Of a stretch of DNA of 64,000 nt, positions 26,501-34,440 are shown one piece after another. The stretch comes from Perognathus longimembris pacificus (lineage: Eukaryota; Chordata; Mammalia; Rodentia; Heteromyidae): positions 5,816,234 to 5,880,233 of the forward strand of contig NC_063167.1 of assembly GCF_023159225.1 (NCBI RefSeq), written 5' to 3'. Within the stretch, counting starts at the first letter, position 1. Each line of letters begins with the position of its first letter. The notes beneath the pieces were generated by a model. It had not been told where the DNA came from. It made no database searches and was given only the letters and a program-made list of their open reading frames with translations. The position numbers were made by a program, and so were the translations under genes.

Positions 26501-29500
26501 CTGGCTTAAGAATGGCTCTTTCAAAGGGCTGAGGCAAGTAATCCTAACTATTTAGGAGACAGAAAGGAGGATGGAAGTTTGAGATTAGCCCTAGTAAAGA
26601 GTTAACAAGCCCTATTTCAACCAATTATTTTTTTTAAGAAATCTGGGTGTGGTAATTCATCCCTGTCACTTAGACATAAATGGGAAAACTGCTATCCTGG
26701 TTGGTCCAGGTATTATATGGAATCATAGCCCTGTAACTACACGTGCAACTCCATCCTTTGCTATCCTCAACTCAGCTTCCATCTTCTTTTTCTTTTCTTT
26801 TTTTTTTTTTTTTTTGGTAGGTATTCTCTCCCAACATCCCATGCATTTATTTGTTCTTTATGTTTCCAGGGTACAAAGTTCCTTTTTTGTTATTGCTGTT
26901 TGTCATGAGGCTTGAACTCAGGGCCTGGGCACTGTTCCTGAGCTTTTGCGCTCAAGGCTTCAGCTTCCATCTTCTATATGGAGAAGATCCTTCTTGGGAG
27001 AGGTCCTTCTATACGGTGCAAGGAAGACTCTCTTCCTATCACCTCTCATGTGATTACCTTTCTGCTCTGCTACTACCCACTCAACTCAGACTCTATACTA
27101 AAATCAACTAAAACCCTGCTGTCATCAAGATAAAAATGCCTGATCAAGTTTCCAAGCTGTAACAACTTGGGAGTGGATGAAACCTTCTCTAGTCTCCCCT
27201 CCTCACTGGCCTACCATTCTCCTAAGACCTTTCAATTAGGAGTAGATCAAATCTTTCTCAATTTATTCCTCCTATTTCCCTAAGAGCACACAAAATAGGA
27301 ATGAACTGAATCTTTTTTTTTTTGTCAGTCCTGGGGCTTGAACTCAGGGCCTGAGCACTGTCCCTGGCTTCTTTTTGCTCAAGGCTAGCACTCTAACACT
27401 TGAGCCACAGCGCCACTTCTGGCCTTTTCTATATATGTGGTGCTGAGGAATTGAACCCAGGGCTTCATGTATACGAGGTGAGCACTCTACCACTAGGCCA
27501 TATTCTCAGCCCTGAACTGAATCTTTTTCAGTGTCTTCCCTCCTTCATTACCCTAGGATCAAAATTGTCAAAAGTAATTTTGCTAAAGGTTCTTTAAGTG
27601 GTTTGGGATGTAGCTCAGTGGTACCATGTTTGCCCATCACATATGAGGCCCTGAGGTCAATCCCTAGTAAAACAAAAAACCATTTTTTCAAAAGTGAAAA
27701 TATTGAGTCGGGTATGGTGGCACATATAATAACAGCACTGAGGAAAAAAAGCAAGAGCCTGTCTAAATAAATAACAAGAGCCTATCTAAACAAATAAATA
27801 CATCCTTTAGAAACCAGGAAAGTAATAGTGGTGGGGCAGTAAACAAAAATGCTGCAAGATAGAAAGGCTGTGAGAGAAAGGCGTGTCTGGGCACTGCGGC
27901 TGCAAGCTGACATGTCTGCAGGCTCCACCAAAGCCTCGGGAGAGAGAATGGAGAGGTATTCCCAAGGGCAGAGTTCAAGGGGGCAGGGGGGGGGGCTGGA
28001 ACAGGAAGATCAATTCAAACTGCATGTGACAGCAGCACATTCAACCAACTAGAGGCCAACCTGGTCCTTTAACAACAAAACACAAAACAATCGCAAAAAA
28101 GGAAAATATAAAAGCATACAAAGTGGATGAACTCAAATCTAGATTTGACTTCCCAATATACAAAGTCATATCTAGGGTCCTCAGCAGACAGACAGTTCCT
28201 TGACCTGCCTCTACTTTCCTCAACTGCTGCCTCCAGAATCCCAGCCACGGATGGCCCTGCTGTTCCCCCCACCTTCCTTCTCCATTCTGAGGATGGCCTC
28301 CAACTCCACACTCTTCCAAAGCCTCACTCATGGCTCTCCTGGCTTTGAGGAATCTTTCTTTTCCATGGCAAGTGTTCCTTTGCTCCTTGTGATAGTCAAT
28401 AGTTCTCTGACTTCACAGAACAGACTCACTCTAGCTAATTTAGGCAAAATGGAATTTACTAGAATGCCAGTAGGAACTCATGTCAACTGACTGTAGGTCA
28501 GAGAAAGGGAATTGGAATGTCAGAAACCAAAGCAATTCGGAAGTAGGAACCCTAAGAGCCCCAAGGCAAAGCAACCTGGATAGAAATGGAATGAAACCAC
28601 ACTATTCTAATCTTTGCTCACTATTGGATGGAATTCTCACACACACACAAGGGGGAGGTGGGTAACAAGGCTGTGGTTGCTCTGCACCCAATGGACATGA
28701 GACTAGAGGCCATTAAGAAGGGAGAACAAACACCTGCAGCAGGCATCCTTTGCAATGTCACTACTAATCCAACTTTTTCCCTAGCCCACTTCCCTCTACT
28801 CTAAAGAGTCCAAACTCACAAAGGAGGGACACAGGCTGGGGCTTGGTTTTGGTGACTTGGCTTCCATGCTCACTGGCCCAGCCTTATTTGTGGTTCTTAT
28901 CAGCACACTATCACAGTACATTTACCTGTTTATTTAGGTGCTGGGGATCAAAGCAAGGGCTTTACACATGCTACAAAAGTGCTACACCACTGAGCCACAC
29001 CCTAAGCCCTTGTTTTGTGGTGGAATCTCATTATGTCATTAGGCTGGTGATTCTACTTTCAACTCCTCAGTGCTGGGATTACAGGCATGTGCCACCAACC
29101 CAGCTCTGCTGATGTACCTTAAATATGCAATTAACAACACACACACACACACACTCTGTCAGGGATATGTTCTTCACTTCATCACTGATTATAGCAGCTC
29201 TTTAAGTCTGAATGTGCCAAGAACTGTTTGGAAAGCTTGTTTAAACTGTGGTTTTCTAAACCTTATCCCCAGATATTCTGACTTAGCAGTTCTGGGGACA
29301 GATCCAGGAATAGCTATTTTTAATGAATGCTGCCAGATGGCTCTAGTGCAGTGTCTGCGGGCGAGAATGAAGAGCCCATGCGTGGTTCCTATAGCCAGCA
29401 AGCTGGACTGATCCTCAGGCTCTAGCCCTAGAGCACAGGCTGAGTCACCAAATGGACACAGGAATCCATATTTACACCAAGTAACGTGGACATAGTGTTA

Positions 29501-32500
29501 GTGTGTGCATGTGTGTGCTGACACTCCACCTGCTCTGTTAAGCTCAGCATGGGAATGTGTGCACTTGGAGTTAACCAGTGGATTCCAATCTGCCTAACAC
29601 TAGACACTTAGAAAAACAGCTACTCAGGGCTGGGAATGTGGCCTAGTGGTAGAGGGCTTCCTAGCATGCATGCAGTCCTGGGTTTGATTCCTCAGCACCA
29701 CATATACAGAAAGCCAGAAGTGGTGCTGTGGCTCAAGTGATAGAGTGCTAGCCTTGAGAAAAAAAAAAAAAGGGGGGGGGGCAGGGACAGTGCTCAGGCC
29801 CTGAGTTCAAGCCTCAGGACTGCCCCCACCCCTGAAAAAAAAAGGCAAAACAAACAAAAAAACCACAGATGTTCAATAGATTCTCCCCATGTCAAATTTC
29901 TATTATTATCCTATTTTCAACACACAAAATGGCAATTTCTCATGGATCAACCTGACTTATCTAATTCACAGAAGCCAACAGTGTCAGCCCAGACGTGTAT
30001 GCTGAGAAAGTAACCCTGGGCCATCCCATAGCTATGGGCTACAGTTGGCCCTATCTGTGGTCCTCAGGGAACAAGTCCCATAAATTACCAAGAATGTGGA
30101 GAGAAAATATCAGACCTTCTGAAATACCTCTAGTGGCTATCAGTGAGAACATGACTCTCAATTCTTTTGGATTCTATTGATACAACCAATCTTGTCAAAC
30201 TCTCCTGTTCAGACAGGAAAGGCAAGACAGAGAATGCTGCCAAAGGGAAGAAATCACAGGAGAGAGGGGCACAGACAGTCCCCAGGTCTGACACAAGTCT
30301 GACAACAGCAACACTATGGGTTGTAAATGTGGTTCACGCCCTCACTCTCCACTAAATCATGAAATGCCTTACCCTAAATCTATCCAGGCTCTTAACAGAT
30401 TAAGGAAATGATAAAATAAGAAAGTGAGTCACTTACATTTCCTAAAATGCTTCATAAATATTAAGACTTTGTTCCCTTAGTCACCTCAAGAAAACAATCT
30501 GGGCTCCACTGTGTGTTCCACACCAACTGTGATGGTGACAAGGCATCCAACACCACACGCTTGTGCTTCAGAGCTCTGACAAACTAACTCAGTGGTTACT
30601 CCCACACAGACTTGCACAGGGCTTGGACTAGGAACCAGAGCCTTGGTAACTTTCAAAGATAACATCACAAGAGCCACACAATAATCCTTAAAACCCAGGC
30701 TACAGTTAGGCTGCTTGGCTCAAAGGCGACTTCATACTTATGAGCTGTGTTGCCTTGGGCAACTCATTGTACAGGGCCCTTACAAGGCACCTACACAGGT
30801 TCTTCCCGGCCTTTGTCCTAGGTGCTAGGCACGGGAGAAAAACACAATGTAGTCTCTGCTGTCATGTAACTGACATGTTCTGAGCCAGTGCCCTCATCCA
30901 GAAACGGGAAGAGCATGCCCTCCATACACATACACACATATGCATGCACAGCCATGTGCACGCATGTGCGTGCACACACACACACACACGTACACGCACT
31001 CTCAATGCTGAGAAAGACCAGGTGAAGTGGCCCCCACAGAGTTTTGGGACAGCCACATCAGTTACGTGCAAGCACCCCTCAGCCATCCTTATCATAGAGC
31101 TTCAGCAAACGACACCATTACTAAAATCAATCCAAGCTCAAAACAAGGCTCCACATCTCCACATCTGGCCTCAGCCTTGTACAAAATGTATTCTAAGAAA
31201 CTGAGAAAATAGAACATTCTTAAGACTTTTGTAAAAAGATAGCAAAAATAATTCTCACAGAATATTTTTTTAAAACTCTAGAAAAAAAATTGAGAGTCTC
31301 TGTGCTCATCACTGACTCAGTAGCGTAAGCAGGTCCTCAGGTTATTTTTCTGAAATGGGGTACAGCACTTGAACAGAATGTACTACAAATTTATTCTTTA
31401 AATAGGTTTTCAGAAACAACCCCACTCACTTCCCTCAATTTCCTATAGAAAAATTACTGTATGCTATGTTTTCTACAAGTTCATTCATTTTTATTTGTTC
31501 CTAGATAAACAGAACAGTTTTTAATGAAAGTTTTTATTTGGGGGAAAAATCATGTGACAACTGCTCTTTTACAAGCCAGACATGGGGGGCTCACGCCTGT
31601 AATCCTAGTTACTCCAGAGGCTGAGATCAAAGAATCACAGTTCAAAGCCAGCCCAAGGCAGGAAAGCCCATGAGACTTATCTCCAATTACTACCAAAAAA
31701 AAAAAAAAAGAGCCAGAAGTAGAGTTGTGGTAAGAAAGTCAAAGAACAGAGCCCAGGCCCTGAGTTCAAGCTTCAGTACCAGCACACAAGAAAATGTTTA
31801 AATTAGCTTTGCTTCAGAGGTATGGCTCAAGGGGAAGAGCACCTACCCAGAAAACACAAGGTCCTGAGTTCAACACTCTCACCACCATTGATAAAACACA
31901 CTTTTCAAGATCTATTCTGATTGTAAGGCTAACAACAAACAACACAACACATCCCTCCACCAGTTATGGACATGGCTGATGTTGTTAGGCAAGAACAGCT
32001 GATTTGGGAAGGATCAGTAATTGTCAGCAACATGGAAAATTATTATACATCCCCCAAAGTCCCCAAATCTATCCTAGAGATTTGTCTTTATAAAAATGTA
32101 TTTATAATCTTATGAAGTAAACTCAGGCTGAAAATGTGTAAATTTATATTAAAAGTATTTCTCTATAAAGACTGCTTAACTTTTTCTACAGAAATCTAGG
32201 CGCAAGGAAGCTCTGGAGTCAAAAATCTCTAGATCCTCAGTACCTTCCGTGGTATCTGGGAGCAGGTAAAGCAGGTCCAGCTCAGGTTCCCCTGGTCCAA
32301 CCACACCAAGTCTGCACTGAACACAAGTCTCGGTGTGCATGAAGAACTTTCACCCCCGCCGGTCTAGATTGTATCTATCAATTGCATCAAGGCAAGATGT
32401 GTAATAATACAATTAAGTTAAATGTCTTCTTTCTCAACAGTCAGAAGAAGTTTTAGTCAGCTATCTGGAGAACACATGGTGGCCAGAAGGCACAAGCAAC

Positions 32501-32722
32501 CCTCAGCACTTTCCACCAGACTCAGAGAGTAATCCAAGGTGTGTGACACTTTCCTAGGCAGTCCACATTTGCCAAGAAGGAACAAAAGCAGCACCATACC
32601 TGCAAAACGCAGAGGGGCATCTTTATCCAGAGCGATGAGGGGAGGATCGAGCAGCACTGTGTTGTCATTCTCTGTAACTATTCCATGATAGGTAGGTTCA
32701 AGCCATGGCTTGTGCTTGTTAA
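4594..32722 (-). CDS. CLSTN1: CLSTN1 (calsyntenin-1 / alcadein-alpha), exons 2-19
   Basis: Type I membrane protein of neurons. It links post-Golgi vesicles to kinesin-1, acts at synapses, and is shed by alpha- and gamma-secretase much like APP. Eighteen exons are visible on the - strand. Their summed coding length fits a 981-residue protein if the missing exon 1 supplies 91 nt, as I recall for human, after subtracting the single extra base in exon 18. Order in the protein: mature start [10 protein letters not shown]; two cadherin repeats (exons 2-6, with DVNEYAPVF and YDCGK motifs); a laminin-G-like region (exons 8-10); a long extracellular stem; a transmembrane segment (exon 18); and a cytosolic tail with two kinesin-light-chain motifs ([16 protein letters not shown]) separated by NPME and an acidic run. 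Every GT/AG junction is phase-compatible except at exon 18, treated separately. Exon 1, with the signal peptide and promoter, lies beyond 64000. Confidence 0.96.
4888..5250. repeat. 33-bp minisatellite, 11 copies, in CLSTN1 intron 18
   Basis: Eleven head-to-tail units start at 4888, 4921, 4954, 4987, 5020, 5053, 5086, 5119, 5152, 5185 and 5218. The first 21 positions are identical in all units. Only unit positions 22 (C/A), 27 (A/C) and 33 (any base) vary. The array fills 363 of the 622 bp of intron 18. The + strand carries four G-runs per unit. The - strand (the transcript sense) reads a pyrimidine tract ending in CTCAG once per unit. Because 33 is divisible by three, long open frames appear in several frames on both strands and do not themselves indicate genes. 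Confidence 0.97.
5414..5599 (-). CDS. CLSTN1: CLSTN1 exon 18: transmembrane segment, first WDDS motif; 1-nt excess
   Basis: It encodes the membrane span [19 protein letters not shown], a basic stop-transfer RIRAAHQR, and the tail [16 protein letters not shown], with donor GTAGGA. Exon 17 ends in phase 1 and exon 19 starts in phase 0, so this exon should be 2 mod 3 in length. From the expected acceptor (TTTGCAG before 5599) it is 186 nt. The frame reads VVPST and is then lost at a GGG run (+ strand 5585-5587). A second AG 10 nt downstream (exon start 5589) gives 176 nt and restores frame. Either an extra base is an assembly error, or the downstream acceptor is used. Confidence 0.9.
5848..5983 (-). 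CDS. CLSTN1: CLSTN1 exon 17: juxtamembrane stem
   Basis: Acceptor GCCACAG and donor GTAGGA. It encodes [16 protein letters not shown] and continues to NLANPHPFA plus one base. The segment lies just outside the membrane, in the region where alcadeins are cut by alpha-secretase. It enters in phase 0 and leaves in phase 1. Confidence 0.95.
5984..7278 (-). other. CLSTN1: CLSTN1 intron 16
   Basis: 1.3 kb. It holds a tRNA-like monomeric SINE on the + strand at about 6251-6345 (GTGGCTCAAGTGGTAGAACG A-box, GAGTTCAAGCC B-box). A degraded relative with 7SL-like sequence lies at about 6990-7200. The remainder is unremarkable. Confidence 0.7.
7279..7424 (-). CDS. CLSTN1: CLSTN1 exon 16
   Basis: Acceptor CCCTGTAG and donor GTGAGT. 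It encodes [20 protein letters not shown] through [15 protein letters not shown], extracellular stem close to the membrane. It is 146 nt, entering in phase 1 and leaving in phase 0. Confidence 0.95.
7714..7884 (-). CDS. CLSTN1: CLSTN1 exon 15
   Basis: Acceptor TTCTACAG and donor GTGAGA. It reads [20 protein letters not shown] and on to VVFTG, a conserved calsyntenin stem region with one Cys. The 171-nt exon enters and leaves in phase 1. Confidence 0.95.
7885..9031 (-). other. CLSTN1: CLSTN1 introns 14 and 13 (exon 14 between them)
   Basis: Intron 14 (7885-8286) carries a short tRNA-like SINE remnant at about 8005-8075. Intron 13 (8514-9031) carries an ID-like monomer on the + strand at about 8848-8940, ending in an A-rich tail. 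Nothing else stands out. Confidence 0.65.
8287..8513 (-). CDS. CLSTN1: CLSTN1 exon 14
   Basis: Acceptor GCTGTCAG and donor GTGAGA. It reads [20 protein letters not shown], then [20 protein letters not shown], and ends in the acidic [11 protein letters not shown]. The 227-nt exon has two Cys near its start and belongs to the extracellular stem. Confidence 0.95.
9032..9180 (-). CDS. CLSTN1: CLSTN1 exon 13
   Basis: Acceptor GATTTCAG and donor GTATGT. It encodes [20 protein letters not shown], then [20 protein letters not shown] and a split Lys codon. It is 149 nt, entering in phase 0 and leaving in phase 2. Confidence 0.95.
9417..9574 (-). CDS. CLSTN1: CLSTN1 exon 12
   Basis: Acceptor TTCCCAAG (AAG rather than CAG) and donor GTAACA. 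It encodes [20 protein letters not shown], then [20 protein letters not shown] and GVQ. The two Cys are conserved. It enters in phase 1 and leaves in phase 0. Confidence 0.95.
9575..10588 (-). other. CLSTN1: CLSTN1 intron 11
   Basis: 1.0 kb. It is mostly unique sequence, apart from the first copy of a ~200-bp direct repeat at 10158-10358. That copy contains an 18-G run at about 10326-10343. Confidence 0.75.
10158..10358. repeat. Direct repeat copy A (intron 11)
   Basis: It shares long near-identical stretches with 10928-11118, for example GGGACACGGCAAGTCA, AGAGAAAATCTAGA, CTTGTGGCTCAGCTGCATGA and GAGCCAGGGAGGG. The copies have the same orientation, are offset by 770 bp and flank CLSTN1 exon 11. 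The family is unknown to me. Confidence 0.85.
10589..10645 (-). CDS. CLSTN1: CLSTN1 exon 11: 57-nt cassette exon
   Basis: Acceptor TTTCCACAG, then [19 protein letters not shown] and a final G, with donor GTTGCT. The exon is 57 nt with both ends in phase 1, so skipping keeps frame and removes 19 residues. The donor departs from the GTRAGT consensus, which suits a regulated cassette. As I recall, human CLSTN1 exon 11 is reported as alternatively spliced in epithelial-mesenchymal transition. The count of eight exons downstream places this one at position 11 of 19. Asn in NET could be glycosylated. Confidence 0.92.
10928..11118. repeat. Direct repeat copy B (intron 10)
   Basis: Partner of the copy at 10158-10358, judged by eye at about 80-85% identity. 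Sequences outside the two copies do not align, so the duplicated unit ends near these bounds. Confidence 0.85.
11474..11529. repeat. (TG)n microsatellite
   Basis: About 27 TG units, nearly perfect, with one interruption near the end (TGCGTGTGTCTG). It lies between two - strand SINE fragments. Confidence 0.95.
13014..13212 (-). mobile_element. IDL-Geo-type SINE
   Basis: Full dimer on the - strand with an oligo(A) tail (T-run at its + strand left end) preceded by an (ATTA)n stretch. A shorter copy, lacking part of the left half, sits directly beside it at 12823-12978. Confidence 0.85.
14331..14493 (-). CDS. CLSTN1: CLSTN1 exon 10: laminin-G-like region
   Basis: Acceptor CTGGGTAG and donor GTAAGT. 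It encodes [30 protein letters not shown] and [11 protein letters not shown]. The pattern W-HH-V...LYVDG...VGAC is typical of a laminin-G/LNS beta-sandwich. It is 163 nt, entering in phase 0 and leaving in phase 1. Confidence 0.95.
14494..16480 (-). other. CLSTN1: CLSTN1 intron 9
   Basis: 2.0 kb. It contains a (CATA)n patch at about 14957-14996, a degraded + strand 7SL-like/tRNA-like composite SINE at about 15150-15320, and a - strand copy of the same family at about 15345-15560. The remainder to 16480 shows nothing I recognise. Confidence 0.65.
16481..16602 (-). CDS. CLSTN1: CLSTN1 exon 9: laminin-G-like region
   Basis: Acceptor CTTTGCAG and donor GTGAGC. It encodes [20 protein letters not shown] and ends in HWKLSQ. 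It is 122 nt, entering in phase 1 and leaving in phase 0. Confidence 0.95.
16603..16953 (-). other. CLSTN1: CLSTN1 intron 8
   Basis: 351 bp, apparently unique. I see no repeat or other feature. Confidence 0.7.
16954..17202 (-). CDS. CLSTN1: CLSTN1 exon 8: laminin-G-like region start
   Basis: Acceptor GGTTTCAG and donor GTAGGT. It encodes [54 protein letters not shown] and ILCSSDKT. Two sequons (NWT, NGT) are visible. FTISVWMR is a typical LNS-domain strand. It is 249 nt with both ends in phase 1. Confidence 0.95.
17590..18475 (+). mobile_element. L1 fragment, 3' part of ORF2, decayed
   Basis: It matches the order of mammalian L1 ORF2 3' sequence: 'TTTCTGCACAGC', 'AATATCCAATATATACAAG', 'AAATGGGCAAG', 'AAATGCAAATCAAAACA', 'TTTACAATAGCTAAGATATG', 'GAAACAGCCAAGATGCCCC'. 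No long open frame remains, so it is a dead copy. Confidence 0.85.
18565..18775 (-). mobile_element. IDL-Geo-type SINE
   Basis: Dimer on the - strand with a T-run (its A-tail) at the left end. The tail-proximal part has a small internal duplication (CCAGTCCTA twice). Confidence 0.85.
19000..19190 (+). mobile_element. MIR element (ancient SINE)
   Basis: Core-like order: 'CTCAGCTCTGCCAC', 'TACTGGGCAAGCTATTA', 'CCTTTATAAAAACAAAGACAA', 'TGTTGGGACGATTAAATTAA'. This follows the MIR consensus with considerable decay. Confidence 0.7.
20179..20364 (-). CDS. CLSTN1: CLSTN1 exon 7
   Basis: Acceptor CCAACACAG and donor GTAAGT. It encodes [40 protein letters not shown] and [16 protein letters not shown], a Cys-containing linker between the cadherin repeats and the LNS region. 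It is 186 nt with both ends in phase 1. Confidence 0.95.
20475..20624 (-). CDS. CLSTN1: CLSTN1 exon 6: end of second cadherin repeat
   Basis: Acceptor TTCTTCCAG and donor GTGAGT. It reads [40 protein letters not shown] and KPTCTPGWQ. The pattern '[11 protein letters not shown]...VLVKISI' is a cadherin G-strand. It is 150 nt with both ends in phase 1. Confidence 0.95.
20625..21004 (-). other. CLSTN1: CLSTN1 intron 5
   Basis: 380 bp, no repeat recognised. Confidence 0.7.
21005..21213 (-). CDS. CLSTN1: CLSTN1 exon 5: cadherin 1/2 junction
   Basis: Acceptor TTCGTCCAG and donor GTAAGG. It encodes [20 protein letters not shown], the calcium-site DxNxxAPxF signature between the two cadherin repeats, then [20 protein letters not shown] and TVDKD. 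It is 209 nt, entering in phase 2 and leaving in phase 1. Confidence 0.95.
21214..22482 (-). other. CLSTN1: CLSTN1 intron 4
   Basis: 1.3 kb. It contains a - strand 7SL-like composite SINE at about 21465-21700 and a short tRNA-like - strand SINE directly after it at about 21725-21810. The remainder appears unique. Confidence 0.65.
22483..22678 (-). CDS. CLSTN1: CLSTN1 exon 4: first cadherin repeat
   Basis: Acceptor CTCCCCAG and donor GTAAGC. It encodes [40 protein letters not shown] and [20 protein letters not shown]. It contains the cadherin-type RSKEKLDCE and IQAYDCG signatures. It is 196 nt, entering in phase 1 and leaving in phase 2. Confidence 0.95.
22679..23808 (-). other. CLSTN1: CLSTN1 intron 3
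   Basis: 1.1 kb. I recognise no SINE or L1 in it, which is unusual for the introns of this window. Confidence 0.65.
23809..23838 (-). CDS. CLSTN1: CLSTN1 exon 3: 30-nt microexon
   Basis: Acceptor CTCCCTTTAG and donor GTGATC. It encodes SFEVTVTKE flanked by split codons, adding ten residues ([10 protein letters not shown]) between RFA and GEICGF. With both ends in phase 1, skipping keeps frame and gives RFAGEICGF. This matches the two described human isoforms of 981 and 971 residues, as I recall. Too short for ORF finding; located by phase and expected peptide. Confidence 0.93.
24331..24537 (-). mobile_element. IDL-Geo-type SINE
   Basis: Near full-length dimer on the - strand. It is flanked by TATAAATCCTTCTT on both sides, which I read as its target-site duplication. 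Confidence 0.88.
24890..25302 (-). mobile_element. Composite 7SL-like SINE, split by a nested SINE
   Basis: The - strand 7SL-like/tRNA-like SINE is split at about 25020. Its two halves are separated by a + strand IDL-Geo copy (25022-25217), with CATAATCCT repeated at both junctions. Confidence 0.8.
25022..25217 (+). mobile_element. IDL-Geo-type SINE nested in an older SINE
   Basis: Full dimer with A-rich tail, inserted into the element spanning 24890-25302. A 9-bp CATAATCCT flanks both sides. Confidence 0.85.
25441..25957. mobile_element. Inverted pair of IDL-Geo SINEs
   Basis: A + copy at 25441-25652 and a - copy at 25754-25957 face each other with about 100 bp between. The - copy is flanked by TATGCTAAGT(A/G)TTTTT on both sides. 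Confidence 0.85.
29205..29385. mobile_element. MER5-like hAT-Charlie fragment
   Basis: The order 'GGAAAGCTTGTTTAAA', 'CCCCAGATATTCTGACTTAG', 'CAGGAATAGCTATTTTTAAT', 'GATGGCTCTAGTGCAGTGTC' resembles a decayed MER5A. Similarity was judged from memory of the consensus. Confidence 0.5.
32600..32722 (-). CDS. CLSTN1: CLSTN1 exon 2: mature N-terminus and start of first cadherin repeat
   Basis: Acceptor TTCTGACACAG and donor GTATGG. It encodes [20 protein letters not shown] and [20 protein letters not shown], the start of the mature chain and the first cadherin repeat. It is 123 nt with both ends in phase 1. The first base completes a Val codon begun in exon 1, outside the window. Confidence 0.95.
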
Positions 32723-33185
32723 CTGTGTCAGAAAAACAAGACAAAACACAGAGTTGCTGTTTTAAACGCCACTACCTTAGAGACACATGTGTCAACTGTT
32801 TCAGAGCCTGCTGGGATTGGAACCCAGAGCCTCACAAAAGCTAAACACTCTTACTACTTAGCCACACCCCACAAATTATTAGTAAAATAAGTTCTTATTA
32901 GTCTAGAATACAACATTCATATCTCTGTTGTCAAACTAGGTATCTAGACCCAAATGAGACACAATTTTAAATTCTAGAGTAGACATTAGAAAATAAGTCT
33001 ATAATACATCAGAAAATAAGAAGTCACTCTAAAAATAGAGAAAGATGATGGCTATAAATAAACTCAAACTACTTGTTTTCAGGAGCAGAAAGTTTACAAA
33101 GAAAAATGGCTACATCATTTTATTTACTACCACATTACTTTACATTAACATTATAGGGTTGGAAGTGTAGAGTGCTTGACTAGCT

Positions 33186-33387
33186 TTTTCTTTTTTTGGC
33201 CAGTCCTGGGGCTTGAATTCAGGGCCTGAGCACTCTCCCTGGCTTCATTTTGCTCAAGGCTAGCACTCTACCATTTGAGCCACAGCGCCACTTCCGGCTT
33301 TTTCTATATATGTAGTTCTGAGGAATTAAACCCAGGGCTTCATGTATACGAGGCAAGTACTCTATCACTAGGCCATGTTCCCAGCCC
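33186..33387 (-). mobile_element. IDL-Geo-type SINE
   Basis: Full dimer on the - strand, flanked by the 14-bp duplication CTTGACTAGCTTTT. Confidence 0.88.
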
Positions 33388-33432
33388 TTGACTAGCTTTT
33401 GAGAGACTCTGGTCCAATCCCCAGCACTCTTT

Positions 33433-33467
<35 letters not shown>

Positions 33468-33592
33468 TCTACAAACAAAATAATTTACCATTACCAACAA
33501 AAACACAAAGTAGAAGTACAAAATAATGTTTAATAGTACAAAATTATGAATATAAAATACTAAAATAAAACTAAATGCAAAACTTCTAAACA

Positions 33593-33807
33593 GGGGCTGG
33601 GAATATGGCCTAGTGGCAAGAGTGCTTGCCTGGTATACATGAAGCCCTGGGTTCAATTCCCCAGCACCACATATAGAGAAAACGGCCAGAAGTGGTGCTG
33701 TGGCTCAAGTGGAAGAGTGCTAGTAGCCTTGAGCAAAAAGAAGCCAGGGACAGTGCTCAGGCCCTGAGTCTAAGCCCAGGACTGGCAAAACAAAACAAAA
33801 CAAAAAA
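33593..33807 (+). mobile_element. IDL-Geo-type SINE with exact target-site duplication
   Basis: Left half GGGCTGGGAATATGGCCTAG, right half beginning CGGCCAGAAGTGG, and a (CAAAA)n tail. AACTTCTAAACA occurs at 33581-33592 and 33808-33819. Confidence 0.92.
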
Positions 33808-34257
33808 AACTTCTAAACAAAAATGACTCAAAACAGGTACATAATAACCCACTTTAAAGTCAGGCTCACTTGGGAACAGATCGTAGATCCCCTGGTCATG
33901 AATCAGGTGACCTTGAACGAGCAACTGATCCCTCCAACCTCAGCTTCCTCCTCTCTAAACCAGGGCTCTAGTCCTGAATTGTCATGTAAGAACTGGAGTT
34001 TTCTTCTAGACAAGCCACTAGAACAAAATTCTTTTGTCTTTAAGGTGAGACCTTATTCTAGTCTGTTTACTTCACTTACCTGATAAAATGAAGTTTAGTT
34101 TCTACACATCCTATTTTGCCTGGACTTGACTACCACGGTTTGTGCTGCACTTTTCCCACTGAGTCCTCCCTCAGCACACTGTGCTCACACTCCTGTGACC
34201 ACCAGGACTGTGAGTGCTGTGTCTCACATTCCTTTTCTTTTCACCTTATAAATGTTA

Positions 34258-34440
34258 ACTTGTGCTGGAATGTGGCTTAGCAGTAGAGTGCTTGCCTAGC
34301 ATGCATGAAGCTCTGGGCTTGATTCCTCAGCACCACATAAGCAGAAAAGGCTGGAAGTGGCTCTGTGGCTCCAGCGGTAGAGTGCTAGCCTTTTGCAAAA
34401 AGAAGCCAGGGACAGTGCTCAGGCCCCAGGACTGGCTTTT
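34258..34440 (+). mobile_element. IDL-Geo-type SINE, older copy
   Basis: A + strand dimer with several substitutions and a shortened right half. It belongs to a sub-type reading GCTTAGCAGTAGAGTGCTTG in the left arm. Confidence 0.8.

Larger units (their letters stand above)
23839..32599 (-). other. CLSTN1: CLSTN1 intron 2
   Basis: 8.8 kb. IDL-Geo SINEs lie at 24331-24537 (-), 25022-25217 (+), 25441-25652 (+), 25754-25957 (-), 27312-27512 (-) and 29626-29850 (+). Composite 7SL-like SINEs lie at 24890-25302 (-, interrupted), about 26300-26505 (-) and 31572-31788 (+). A B1-like piece is at 29020-29105 (-), a hAT/MER5-like piece at about 29205-29385, and MIR-like pieces at about 30720-30840. Stretches such as 27780-28800 and 29880-30700 show nothing I recognise. 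Confidence 0.65.

Noticed and set aside
33430..33467. Short (AC)n and (CATA)n arrays considered as CRISPR-like or regulatory arrays
   Set aside because: Simple microsatellites, partly SINE tails; a vertebrate genome is no place for CRISPR arrays.
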